Source: Prosapia bicincta
Lineage: Eukaryota; Arthropoda; Insecta; Hemiptera; Cercopidae
Assembly (NCBI GenBank): GCA_036971475.1
Contig: JBAIZL010000008.1
Location: 31,120,219 to 31,184,218, forward strand
Direction: 5' to 3'
DNA: 64,000 nt
The translations under genes were made by a program, and so were the position numbers. Positions 42,366-55,200 of the stretch are shown in pieces. The notes under the pieces were generated by a model. The model saw nothing but the letters and a program-made list of their open reading frames with translations, did no database searches and was not told where the DNA came from. The number at the start of each line of letters is the position of its first letter. Within the stretch, counting starts at the first letter, position 1.

Positions 42366-43705
42366 TCATGCATTTTTTTTAGAGACAATATATGACAATT
42401 GCGATAGCTCCTATAATACTTATTATAGATCAATTCTAAGTGCACAATGCGAATCTATGGTCGATTCCTCGTTTATTATGCCTTTTAAATGAGAAATCCA
42501 TTTTTTGTAGAAATCGCAAAATCCAAGAACTATAATTCATGCATTTTTTTTAGAGCAAATATATGACAATTGCGATAGCTCCTATAATACTTATTATGGA
42601 TCAATTCTAAGTGCACAATGCGAATCTATGGTCGATTCTGCGTATATTATGCCTTTTAAATGAGAAATCCATTTTTTGTAGAAATCGCAAATCCATGAAC
42701 TATAATTCATGCATTTTTTTTAGAACAAATATATGACAATTGCGATAGCTCCTATAATACTTATTATACATCAATTCTAAGTGTACAATGCGAATCTATG
42801 CTCGATTCGGCGTTTAATATGCCTTTTAAATGAAAAATCCATTTTTTGTAGAAATCGCAAAATCCATGAACTATAATTCATGCATTTTTTTTAGAGCATA
42901 TATATGACAATTGCGATAGCTCCTATATTACTTATTATAGATCAATTCTAAGTGCACAATGCAAATCTATGGTCGTTTCTGCGTTTATTATGCCTTTTAA
43001 ATGAGAAATCCATTTTTTGTAGAAATCGCAAAATCCATGAACTAAAATTCATGCATTTTTTTTAGAGCAAATATACGACAACTGCGATAGCTCCTATAAT
43101 ACTTATTATAGATCAATTCTAAGTGCACAATGCGAATCTATTGTCGATTGTGCGTTTATTATGCCTTTTAAATGAGAAATCCATTTTTTGTAGAAATCGC
43201 AAAATCCATGAATTATAATTCATGCCTTTTTTTTAGAGCATATATATGACAATTGCGATAGATCCTATAATACTTATTATAGATCAATTCTAAGTGCACA
43301 ATGCGAATCTATTGTCGATTCTGCGTTTATTATGCCTTTTAAATGAGAAATCCATTTTTTGTAGAAATCGCAAAGTCCATGAACTATAATTCATGCATTT
43401 TTTTTAGAGCAAATATATGACAATTGCGATAGCTCCTATAATACTTATTATAGATCAATTCTAAGTGCACAATGCGAATCTATGGTCGATTCGGTGTTTA
43501 TTATGCCTTTTAAATGAGAAATCCATTTTTTGTAGAAATCGCAAAATCTATGAACTATAATTCATGCATTTTTAAGAGCTAATATATGACAATTGCGATA
43601 GCTCCTATAATACTTATTATAGATCAATTCTAAGTGCACAATGCGAATCTATGGTCGATTCTGCGTTTATTATGCCTTTTAAATGAGAAATCCATTTTTT
43701 GTAGA
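42341..43705 (+). repeat. Eight-monomer HOR of domain G, copy 3
   Basis: Tandem with copy 2 at an offset of 1,365 bp (tcctcg at 41,101 and 42,466; tttttaagagc near 42,203 and 43,568). Private changes: gagacaat for gagccaat near 42,382, cgtatattatg near 42,640 and ctatattac near 42,925. Confidence 0.88.
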
Positions 43706-46700
43706 AATCGCAAAATCCATGAACTATAATTCATGCATTTTTTTTAGAGCAAATATATGACAATTGCGATAGCTCCTATAATACTTATTATAGATCAATT
43801 CTAAGTGCACAATGCGAATCTATGGTCGATTCTGCGTTTATTATGCCTTTTAAATGAGAAATCCATTTTTTGTAGAAATCGCAAAATCCATGAACTAATT
43901 CATGCATTTTTTTAGAGCAAATATATGACAATTGCAATAGCTCCTATAATACTTATTATAGATCAATTCTAATTGCACATTGCGAATCTATGGTCGATTC
44001 TGCGTTTATTATGCCTTTTAAAAGAGAAATCCATTTTTTGTAGAAATCGTAAAATCCATGAACTATAATTCATGCATTTTTTTTAGAGCAAATATATGAC
44101 AATTGCGATAGCTATTATAATACTTATTATAGATCAATTCTAAGTGCACAATGCGAATCTATGGTCGATTCTGCGTTTATTATGCCTTTTAAATGAGAAA
44201 TCCATTTTTTGTAGAAATCGCAAAGTCCATGAACTATAATTCATGCATTTTTTTTAGAGCAAATATATGACAATTGCGATAGCTCCTATAATACTTATTA
44301 TAGATCAATTCTAAGTGCACAATGCGAATCTATGAACGATTTGGCGTTTATTATGCCTTTTAAATGAGAAATCCATTTTTTGTAGAAATCGCAAAATCCA
44401 TTTACTATAATTCATGCATTTTTTAGAGCAAATATATGACAATTGCGATAGCTCCTATAATACTTATTATAGATCAATTCTAAGTGCACAATGCGAATCT
44501 ATGTTCGATTCGGCGTTTATTATGCCTTTTAAATGAGAAATCCATTTTTTGTACAATATCGCAAAATCCATGAACTATAATTCATGCATTTTTTTTAGAG
44601 CAAATATATGACAATTGCGATAGCTATTATAATACTTATTATAGATCAATTCTAAGTACACAATGCGAATCTATGGTCGATTCTGCGTTTATTATGCCTT
44701 TTAAATGAGAAATCCATTTTTTGTAGAAATCGCAAAGTCCATTAACTATAATTCATGCATTTTTTTTAGAGCAAATATATGACAATTGCGATAGCTCCTA
44801 TAATACTTATTATAGATCAATTCTAAGTGCACAATGGAATCTATGGTCGATTCTGCGTTTATTATGCCTTTTAAATGAGAAATCCATTTTTTGTAGAAAT
44901 CGCAAAATCCATGAACTATAATTCATGCATTTTTTTAGAGCAAATATATGACAATTGCGATAGCTCCTATAATACTTATTATAGATCAATTCTAAGTGCA
45001 CAATGCGAATCTATGGTCGATTCTGCGTTTATTATGCCTTTTAAATGAGAAATCCATTTTTTGTAGAAATCGCAAAATCCATGAAATATAATTCATGCAT
45101 TTTTTTTAGAGCAAATATATGACAATTGCGATAGCTCCTATAATACTTATTATAGATCAATTCTAAGTGCACAATGGAATCTATGGTCGATTCTGCGTTT
45201 ATTATGCCTTTTAAATGAGAAATCCATTTTTTGTAGAAATCGCAAAATCCATGAACTATAATTCATGCATTTTTTTAGAGCAAATATATGACAATGGCGA
45301 TAGCTCCTATAATACTTATTATAGATCAATTCTAAGTGAACAATGCGAATCTATTGTCGATTCTGCGTTTAATATGCCTTTTAAATGACAAATCCATATT
45401 TTGTAGAAATCGCAAAATCCATGAACTATAATTCATGCATTTTTTTTTAGAGCCAATATATGACAATTGCGATAGCTCCTATAATACTTATTATAGATCA
45501 ATTCTAAGTGCACAATGCGAATCTATGGTCCATTCCTCGTTTATTATGCCTTTTAAATGAGAAATCCATTTTTTGTAGAAATCGCAAAATCCAAGAACTA
45601 TAATTCATGCATTTTTTTTAGAGCCAATATATGACAATTGCGATAGCTATTATAATACTTATTATGGATCAATTCTAAGTGCACAATGCGAATCTATGGT
45701 CGATTCTGCGTATATTATGCCTTTTAAATGGGAAATCCATTTTTTGTAGAAATCGCAAAATCCATGAACTATAATTCATGCATTTTTTTAGAGCAAATTT
45801 ATGACAATTGCGATAGCTCCTCTAATACTTCTTATAGATCAATTCTAAGTGCACAATGCGAATCTATGGTCGATTCGGCGTTTATTATGCCTTTTAAATG
45901 AGAAATCCATTTTTTGTAGAAATCGCAAAATCCATGAACTATAATTCATGCATTTTTTTTAGAGCAAATATATGACAATTGCGATAGCTTCTATAATACT
46001 TATTATAGATCAATTCTAAGTGCACAATGCGAATCTATGGTCGATTCTGCGTTTATTATGCCTTTTAAATGAGAAATCCATTTTTTGTAGAAATCGCAAA
46101 ATCCATGAACTTATTCATGCATTTTTTTAGAGCAAATATATGACAATTGCGATAGCTCCTATAATACTTATTATAAATCAATTCTAAGTGCACAATGCGA
46201 ATCTATTGTCGATTCTGCGTTTATTATGTCTTTTAAATGAGAAATCCATTTTTTGTAGAAATCGCAAAGTCCATGAACTATAATTCATGCATTTTTTAGA
46301 GCAAATATATGACAATTGCGATAGCTCCTATAATACTTATTATAGATCAATTCTAAGTGCACAATGCGAATCTATGGTCGATTCTGCGTTTATTATGCCT
46401 TTTAAATGAGAAATCCATTTTTTGTAGAAATCGCAAAATCCATGAACTATAATTCATGCATTTTTTTTAGAGCAAATATATGACAATTGCGATAGCTCCT
46501 ATAATACTTATTATAGATCAATTCTAAGTGCACAATGCGAATCTATGGTCGATTCTGCGTTTATTATGCCTTTTAAATGAGAAATCCATTTTTTGTAGAA
46601 ATCCCAAAATCCATGAACTAATTCATGCATTTTTTTAGAGCAAATATATGACAATTGCAATAGCTCCTATAATACTTATTATAGATCAATTCTAAGTGCA

Positions 46701-49662
46701 CATTGCGAATCTATGGTCGATTCTGCGTTTATTATGCCTTTTAAAAGAGAAATCCATTTTTTGTAGAAATCGCAAAATCCATGAACTATAATTCATGCAT
46801 TTTTTTTAGAGCAAATATATGACAATTGCGATAGCTATTATAATACTTATTATAGATCAATTCTAAGTGCACAATGCGAATCTATGGTCGATTCTGCGTT
46901 TATTATGCCTTTTAAATGAGAAATCCATTTTTTGTAGAAATCGCAAAATCCATGAACTATAATTCATGCATTTTTTTAGAGCAAATATATGACAATTGCG
47001 ATAGCTCCTATAATACTTATTATAGATCAATTCTAAGTGCACAATGCGAATCTATTGTCGATTCTGCGTTTATTATGCCTTTTAAATGAGAAATCCATTT
47101 TTTGTAGAAATCGCAAAGTCCATGAACTATAATTCATGCATTTTTTTTAGAGCAAATATATGACAATTGCGATAGCTCCTATAATACTTATTATAGATCA
47201 ATTCTAAGTGCACAATGCGAATCTATGGTCGATTTGGCGTTTATTATGCCTTTTAAATGAGAAATCCATTTTTTGTAGAAATCGCAAAATCCATGAACTA
47301 TAATTCATGCATTTTTTAGAGCAAATATATGACAATTGCGATAGCTCCTATAATACTTATTATAGATCAATTCTAAGTGCACAATGGAATCTATGGTCGA
47401 TTCTGCGTTTATTATGCCTTTTAAATGAGAAATCCATTTTTTGTAGAAATCGCAAAATCCATGAACTATAATCCATGCATTTTTTTAGAGCAAATATATG
47501 ACAATTGCGATAGCTCCTATAATACTTATTATAGATCAATTCTAAGTGAACAATGCGAATCTATTGTCGATTCTGCGTTTATTATGCCTTTTAAATGAGA
47601 AATCCATTTTTTTTAGAAATCGCAAAGTCCATGAACTATAATTCATGCATTTTTTTTAGAGCAAATATATGACAATTGCGATAGCTCCTATAATACTTAT
47701 TATAGATCAATTCTAAGTGCACAATGCGAATCTATGGTCGATTCTGCGTTTATTATGCCTTTTAAATGAGAAATCCATTTTTTGTAGAAATCGCAAAATC
47801 CATGAAATATAATTCATGCATTTTTTTTAGAGCAAATATATGACAATTGCGATAGCTCCTATAATACTTATTATAGATATATTCTAAGTGCACAATGGAA
47901 TCTATGGTCGATTCTGCGTTTATTATGCCTTTTAAATGAGAAATCCATTTTTTGTGGAAATCGCAAAATCCATGAACTATAATTCATGCATTTTTTTAGA
48001 TCAAATATATGACAATTACGATAGCTCCTATAATACTTATTATAGATCAATTCTAAGTGCACAATGCGAATCTATTGTCGATTATGCGTTTAATATGCCT
48101 TTTAAATGACAAATCCATATTTTGTAGAAATCGCAAGATCCATGAACTATAATTCATGCATTTTTTTTAGAGCCAATATATGACAATTGCGATAGCTCCT
48201 ATAATACTTATTATAGATAAATTCGAAGTGCACAATGCGAATCTATGGTCGATTCCTCGTTTATTATGCCTTTTAAATGAGAAATCCATTTTTTGTAGAA
48301 ATCGCAAAATCCAAGAACTATAATTCATGCATTTTTTTTAGAGCAAATATATGACAATTGCGATAGCTCCTATAATACTTATTATGGATCAATTCTAAGT
48401 GCACAATGCGAATCTATGGTCGATTCTGCGTTTATTAATCCTTTTAAATGAGAAATCCATTTTTTGTAGAAATTGCAAAATCCATGAACTATAATTCATG
48501 CATTTTTTAGAGCAAATATATGACAATTGCGATAGCTCCTATAATACTTATTATAGATCAATTCTAAGTGCACAATGCGAATCTATTGTCGATTCTGCGT
48601 TTAATATGCATTTTAAATGACAAATCCATATTTTGTAGAAATCGCAAAATCCATGAACTATAATTCATGCATTTTTTTTAGAGCCAATATATGACAATTG
48701 CGATAGCTCCTATAATACTTATTATAGATCAATTCTAATAGCACAATGCGAATCTATGGTCGATTCCTCGTTTATTATGCCTTTTAAATGAGAAATCCAT
48801 TTTTTGTAGAAATCGCAAAATCCAAGAACTATAATTCATGCATTTTTTTTAGAGCAAATATATGACAATTGCGATAGCTCCTATAATACTTATTATAGAT
48901 CAATTCTAAGTGCACAATGCGAATCTATGGTCGATTCTGCGTTTATTATGCCTTTTAAATGGGAAATCCATTTTTTGTAGAAATCGCAAAATCCATGAAC
49001 TATAATTCATGCATTTTTTTAGAGCAAATTTATGACAATTGCGATAGCTCCTCTAATACTTATTATAGATCAATTCTAAGTGCACAATGCGAATCTATGG
49101 TCGATTCTGCGTTTAATATGCCTTTTAAATGAGAAATCCATTTTTTGTAGAAATCGCAAAATCCATGAACTAATTCATGCATTTTTTTTAGAGCCAATAT
49201 ATGACAATTGCGATAGCTCCTATAATACTTAATATAGATCAATTCTAAGTGCACAATGCGAATCTATGGTCGATTCCTCGTTTATTATGCCTTTTAAATG
49301 AGAAATCCATTTTTTGTAGAAATCGCAAAACCCAAGAACTATAATTCATGCATTTTTTTTAGAGCAAATATATGACAATTGCGATAGCTCCTATAATACT
49401 TATTATAGATCAATTCTAAGTGCACAATGCGAATCTATGGTCGATTCTGCTTTTATTATGCCTTTTAAATGGGAAATCCATTTTTTGTAGAAATCGCAAA
49501 ATCCATGAACTATAATTCATGCATTTTTTTAGAGCAAATTTATGACAATTGCGATAGCTCCTCTAATACTTATTATAGATCAATTCTAAGTGCACAATGC
49601 GAATGTATGGTCGATTCTGCGTTTAATATGCCTTTTAAATGAGAAATCCATTTTTTGTAGAA
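43706..49662 (+). repeat. Domain H of the array (about 35 monomers)
   Basis: Mixed monomers: gaactaattc (2 bp lost from dyad 1, near 43,895, 46,615 and 49,170), gaacttattc near 46,108, gctattataat, gatttggcg, tggaat, gacaaatccatattttgtag, cctcg, ccaagaac, gggaaatcc and aaatttatgac with ctctaatac. The series from about 43,890 is echoed from about 46,610. It ends in the local trimer listed next. No gene seen. Confidence 0.7.
48650..49662 (+). repeat. Trimeric HOR, two copies
   Basis: Three monomers cycle: gagccaat with cctcg; ccaagaac followed by gggaaatcc; and aaatttatgac with ctctaatac. The gggaaatcc marker is at about 48,961 and 49,471, an offset of 510 bp. A related single copy lies near 45,520-45,880. 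Confidence 0.7.
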
Positions 49663-50015
49663 ATCGCACAAAATCCATGATCTAATTCATGCATTTTTTT
49701 TAGAGCAAATTTATGACAATTGCAATAGCTCCTATAATACTTATTATAGATCAATTCTAAATGCACAATGCGAATCTATGGTCGATTCGGCGTTTATTAT
49801 GCCTTTTAAATGAGAAATCCATTTTTTGTAGAAATCGCAAAATCCATGAACTATAATTCATGCATTTTTTTTAGAGCAAATATATGACAATTGCGATAGC
49901 TTCTATAATACTTATTATAGATCAATTCTAAGTGCACAATGCGAATCTATGGTCGATTCTGCGTTTATTATGCCTTTTAAATGAGAAATCCATTTTTTGT
50001 AGAAATCGCAAAATC

Positions 50016-50033
50016 CATGAACTATAATTCATG
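50016..50033. other. Dyad 1: near-perfect 18-bp palindrome in each monomer
   Basis: The motif catgaactataattcatg has perfect 6-bp arms (catgaa/ttcatg) and only one mismatched pair inside. Copies reading catgaattataattcatg, for example near 20,347, 24,270, 24,450, 27,350 and 31,957, are perfect 18-bp palindromes. Other variants (catcaac, cttgaac, ccaagaac, gaaatataattc) break one arm or one inner pair. Shown here in the reference copy; it recurs once per monomer. Confidence 0.85.
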
Positions 50034-50035
50034 CA

Positions 50036-50043
50036 TTTTTTTT
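50036..50043 (+). other. Variable T tract (about T6 to T11) that sets monomer length
   Basis: After atgca every monomer has a T run before agagc. T7 and T8 predominate and give 170- and 171-bp monomers. T6 occurs at for example 25,831 and 29,925, T9 in the monomer after each agaatcgc junction, and T11 ending in ttgagc near 9,242 and 10,953. Shown in the reference copy. Confidence 0.85.
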
Positions 50044-50073
50044 AGAGCAAATATATGACAATTGCGATAGCTC

Positions 50074-50091
50074 CTATAATACTTATTATAG
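50074..50091. other. Dyad 2: 18-bp dyad ctataata-NN-tattatag
   Basis: Eight-base arms ctataata and tattatag are exact reverse complements around a 2-nt centre. The centre is usually ct; gt is common in the leftmost 13 kb. Copies with centre at (for example near 12,883 and 13,218) read ctataataattattatag and are perfect 18-bp palindromes. Variants gctattataat, gctaatataat and cttctataat shorten the left arm. Shown in the reference copy; it recurs once per monomer. Confidence 0.85.
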
Positions 50092-50113
50092 ATCAATTCT
50101 AAGTGCACAATGC

Positions 50114-50130
50114 GAATCTATGGTCGATTC
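50114..50130. other. Inverted repeat 3: gaatc-7 nt-gattc in the GC-richer part
   Basis: The segment gaatctatggtcgattc has 5-bp arms around a 7-nt spacer. Copies with gattcggcg extend the stem by one pair (cgaatc/gattcg). The tggaat variants, which lack one base of tgcgaat, still keep gaatc. Shown in the reference copy. Confidence 0.7.
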
Positions 50131-52216
50131 TGCGTTTATTATGCCTTTTAAATGAGAAATCCATTTTTTGTAGAAATCGCAAAATCCATGAACTAATTCA
50201 TGCATTTTTTTAGAGCAAATATATGACAATTGCAATAGCTCCTATAATACTTATTAGAGATCAATTCTAAGTGCACAATGCGAATCTATGGTCGATTCGG
50301 TGTTTATTATGCCTTTTAAATGAGAAATCCATTTTTTGTAGAAATCGCAAAATCCATGAACTATAATTTATGCATTTTTTAGAGCAAATATATGACAATT
50401 GCGATAGCTCCTATAATACTTATTATAGATCAATTCTAAGTGCACAATGCGAATCTATGGTCGATTCTGCGTTTATTATGCCTTTTAAATGAGAAATCCA
50501 TTTTTTGTAGAAAACGCAAAATCCATGAACTATAATTCATGCATTTTTTTTAGAGCAAATATATGACAATTGCGATAGCTCCTATAATACTTATTATAGA
50601 TCAATTCTAAGTGCACAATGCGAATCTATGGTCGATTCTGCGTTTATTATGCCTTTTAAATGAGAAATCCATTTTTTGTAGAAATCGAAAAATCCATGAA
50701 ATATAATTCATGCATTTTTTTTAGAGCAAATATATGACAATTGCGATAGCTCCTATAATACTTATTATAGATCAATTCTAAGTGCACAATGGAATCTATG
50801 GTCGATTCTGCGTTTATTATGCCTTTTAAATGAGAAATCCATTTTTTGTAGAAATCGCAAAATCCATGAACTATAATTCATGCATTTTTTTAGAGCAAAT
50901 ATATGACATTTGCGATAGCTCCTATAATACTTATTATAGATCAATTCTAAGTGCACAATGCGAATCTATGGTCGATTCTGCGTTTATTATGCCTTTTAAA
51001 TGAGAAATCCAGTTTTTGTAGAAATCGCAAAATCCATGAACTCTAATTCATGCATTTTTTTTAGAGCAAATATATGACAATTGCGATAGCTATTATAATA
51101 CTTATTATAGATCAATTCTAAGTGCACAATGCGAATCTATGGTCGATTCTGCGTTTATTATGCCTTTTAAATGAGAAATCCATTTTTTGTAGAAATCGAA
51201 AAATCCATGAAATATAATTCATGCATTTTTTTTAGAGCAAATATATGACAATTGCGATAGCTCCTATAATACTTATTATAGATCAATTCTAAGTGCACAA
51301 TGGAATCTATGGTCGATTCTGCATTTATTATGCCTTTTAAATGAGAAATCCATTTTTTGTAGAAATCGCAAAATCCATGAACTATAATTCATGCATTTTT
51401 TTAGAGCAAATATATGACAATTGCGATAGCTCCTATAATACTTATTATAGATCAATTCTAAGTGCACAATGCGAATCTATTGTCGATTCCTCGTTTATTA
51501 TGCCTTTTAAATGAGAAATCCATTTTTTGTAGAAATCGCAAAATCCAAGAACTATAATTCATGCATTTTTTTTAGAGCCAATATATGACAATTGCGATAG
51601 CTATTATAATACTTATTATGGATCAATTCTAAGTGCACAATGCGAATCTATGGTCGATTCTGCGTTTATTATGCCTTTTAAATGAGAAATCCATTTTTTG
51701 TAGAAATCGAAAAATCCATGAAATATAATTCATGCATTTTTTTTAGAGCAAATATATGACAATTGCGATAGCTCCTATAATACTTATTATAGATCAATTC
51801 TAAGTGCACAATGCGAATCTATGGTCGATTCTGCGTTTATTATGCCTTTTAAATGAGAAATCCATTTTTTGTAGAAATCGAAAAATCCATGAAATATAAT
51901 TCATGCATTTTTTTTAGAGCAAATATATGACAATTGCGATAGCTCCTATAATACTTATTATAGATCAATTCTAAGTGCACAATGGAATCTATGGTCGATT
52001 CTGCGTTTATTATGCCTTTTAAATGAGAAATCCATTTTTTGTAGAAATCGCAAAATCCATGAACTATAATTCATGCATTTTTTTAGAGCAAATATATGAC
52101 AATTGCGATAGCTCCTATAATACTTATTATAGATCAATTCTAAGTGCACAATGCGAATCTATGGTCGATTCTGCGTTTAATATGCCTTTTAAATGAGAAA
52201 TCCATTTTTTGTAGAA

Positions 52217-55200
52217 ATCGCACAAAATCCATGATCTAATTCATGCATTTTTTTTAGAGCAAATTTATGACAATTGCAATAGCTCCTATAATACTTATTA
52301 TAGATCAATTCTAAGTGCACAATGCGAATCTATGGTCGATTCGGCGTTTATTATGCCTTTTAAATGAGAAATCCATTTTTTGTAGAAATCGCAAAATCCA
52401 TGAACTATAATTCATGCATTTTTTTTAGAGCAAATATATGACAATTGCGATAGCTTCTATAATACTTATTATAGATCAATTCTAAGTGCACAATGCGAAT
52501 CTATGGTCGATTCTGCGTTTATTATGCCTTTTAAATGAGAAATCCATTTTTTGTAGAAATCGCAAAATCCATGAACTATAATTCATGCATTTTTTTTAGA
52601 GCAAATATATGACAATTGCGATAGCTCCTATAATACTTATTATAGATCAATTCTAAGTGCACAATGCGAATCTATGGTCGATTCTGCGTTTATTATGCCT
52701 TTTAAATGAGAAATCCATTTTTTGTAGAAATCGCAAAATCCATGAACTAATTCATGCATTTTTTTAGAGCAAATATATGACAATTGCAATAGCTCCTATA
52801 ATACTTATTAGAGATCAATTCTAAGTGCACAATGCGAATCTATGGTCGATTCGGTGTTTATTATGCCTTTTAAATGAGAAATCCATTTTTTGTAGAAATC
52901 GCAAAATCCATGAACTATAATTCATGCATTTTTTAGAGCAAATATATGACAATTGCGATAGCTCCTATAATACTTATTATAGATCAATTCTAAGTGCACA
53001 ATGCGAATCTATGGTCGATTCTGCGTTTATTATGCCTTTTAAATGAGAAATCCATTTTTTGTAGAAAACGCAAAATCCATGAACTATAATTCATGCATTT
53101 TTTTTAGAGCAAATATATGACAATTGCGATAGCTCCTATAATACTTATTATAGATCAATTCTAAGTGCACAATGCGAATCTATGGTCGATTCTGCGTTTA
53201 TTATGCCTTTTAAATGAGAAATCCATTTTTTGTAGAAATCGAAAAATCCATGAAATATAATTCATGCATTTTTTTTAGAGCAAATATATGACAATTGCGA
53301 TAGCTCCTATAATACTTATTATAGATCAATTCTAAGTGCACAATGGAATCTATGGTCGATTCTGCGTTTATTATGCCTTTTAAATGAGAAATCCATTTTT
53401 TGTAGAAATCGCAAAATCCATGAACTATAATTCATGCATTTTTTTAGAGCAAATATATGACATTTGCGATAGCTCCTATAATACTTATTATAGATCAATT
53501 CTAAGTGCACAATGCGAATCTATGGTCGATTCTGCGTTTATTATGCCTTTTAAATGAGAAATCCAGTTTTTGTAGAAATCGCAAAATCCATGAACTCTAA
53601 TTCATGCATTTTTTTTAGAGCAAATATATGACAATTGCGATAGCTATTATAATACTTATTATAGATCAATTCTAAGTGCACAATGCGAATCTATGGTCGA
53701 TTCTGCGTTTATTATGCCTTTTAAATGAGAAATCCATTTTTTGTAGAAATCGAAAAATCCATGAAATATAATTCATGCATTTTTTTTAGAGCAAATATAT
53801 GACAATTGCGATAGCTCCTATAATACTTATTATAGATCAATTCTAAGTGCACAATGGAATCTATGGTCGATTCTGCGTTTATTATGCCTTTTAAATGAGA
53901 AATCCATTTTTTGTAGAAATCGCAAAATCCATGAACTATAATTCATGCATTTTTTTAGAGCAAATATATGACAATTGCGATAGCTCCTATAATACTTATT
54001 ATAGATCAATTCTAAGTGCACAATGCGAATCTATTGTCGATTCCTCGTTTATTATGCCTTTTAAATGAGAAATCCATTTTTTGTAGAAATCGCAAAATCC
54101 AAGAACTATAATTCATGCATTTTTTTTAGAGCCAATATATGACAATTGCGATAGCTATTATAATACTTATTATGGATCAATTCTAAGTGCACAATGCGAA
54201 TCTATGGTCGATTCTGCGTTTATTATGCCTTTTAAATGAGAAATCCATTTTTTGTAGAAATCGAAAAATCCATGAAATATAATTCATGCATTTTTTTTAG
54301 AGCAAATATATGACAATTGCGATAGCTCCTATAATACTTATTATAGATCAATTCTAAGTGCACAATGCGAATCTATGGTCGATTCTGCGTTTATTATGCC
54401 TTTTAAATGAGAAATCCATTTTTTGTAGAAATCGAAAAATCCATGAAATATAATTCATGCATTTTTTTTAGAGCAAATATATGACAATTGCGATAGCTCC
54501 TATAATACTTATTATAGATCAATTCTAAGTGCACAATGGAATCTATGGTCGATTCTGCGTTTATTATGCCTTTTAAATGAGAAATCCATTTTTTGTAGAA
54601 ATCGCAAAATCCATGAACTATAATTCATGCATTTTTTTAGAGCAAATATATGACAATTGCGATAGCTCCTATAATACTTATTATAGATCAATTCTAAGTG
54701 CACAATGCGAATCTATGGTCGATTCTGCGTTTATTATGCCTTTTAAATGAGAAATCCAGTTTTTGTAGAAATCGCAAAATCCATGAACTCTAATTCATGC
54801 ATTTTTTTTAGAGCAAATATATGACAATTGCGATAGCTATTATAATACTTATTATAGATCAATTCTAAGTGCACAATGCGAATCTATGGTCGATTCTGCG
54901 TTTATTATGCCTTTTAAATGAGAAATCCATTTTTTGTAGAAATCGAAAAATCCATGAAATATAATTCATGAATTTTTTTTAGAGCAAATATATGACAATT
55001 GCGATAGCTCCTATAATACTTATTATAGATCAATTCTAAGTGCACAATGGAATCTATGGTCGATTCTGCGTTTATTATGCCTTTTAAATGAGAAATCCAT
55101 TTTTTGTAGAAATCGCAAAATCCATGAAATATAATTCATGCATTTTTTTAGAGCAAATATATGACAATTGCGATAGCTCCTATAATACTTATTATAGATC

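Larger units (their letters stand above)
50004..50174 (+). repeat. Reference 171-bp monomer matching the majority sequence
   Basis: This copy carries what looks like the majority base at each variable site, so it serves as the reference for numbering. Monomer position 1 is the first a of aatcgcaaaatcc. Landmarks: dyad 1 at 13-30, T8 tract at 33-40, caattg at 56-61, dyad 2 at 71-88, gtgcac at 100-105, inverted repeat 3 at 111-127, tttaaa at 144-149 and T6 at 161-166. By hand count it has 51 G+C of 171 (about 30%). The stretch at monomer positions 99-130 is the most GC-rich, near 50%. T7 copies are 170 bp. Confidence 0.9.
49663..52216 (+). repeat. 15-monomer HOR, copy 1 (2,554 bp)
   Basis: Begins at the monomer with cgcaca (a 2-bp insertion) and gatctaattc. 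The same monomer starts again at 52,217 and 56,474. Series includes cttctataat, gaactaattc/gcaatag, gattcggtg with T6, gtagaaaacgc, and cgaaaaatcc/tggaat pairs. It matches the first 15 monomers of the next unit with few changes (tctaaatgc at about 49,756, tttatgc near 50,368, ctgcattt near 51,320). Confidence 0.88.

Noticed and set aside
37226..43705. A transposable element, because a unit with fixed internal order appears in several places
   Set aside because: The unit consists only of whole satellite monomers, has no target-site duplications or terminal repeats of its own, and moves in multiples of the monomer. Block exchange within the array explains it.
50004..50174. Curved DNA from phased A/T tracts (T6, aaaa, T8 and ttttaaa)
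   Set aside because: Centre-to-centre spacings of about 19, 16 and 27 bp are not consistent multiples of the 10.5-bp helical turn, so strong intrinsic curvature is not supported by eye.
50765..50956. Recurrent open frame of about 63 codons on the minus strand, many near-identical copies between 30 kb and 63 kb
   Set aside because: It starts and stops inside the satellite and spans just over one monomer. Most copies occur only where a 1-bp loss (tgcgaat to tggaat) shifts the frame past a stop. No signal, domain or separate promoter is seen, and similar monomers without the loss have no such frame.
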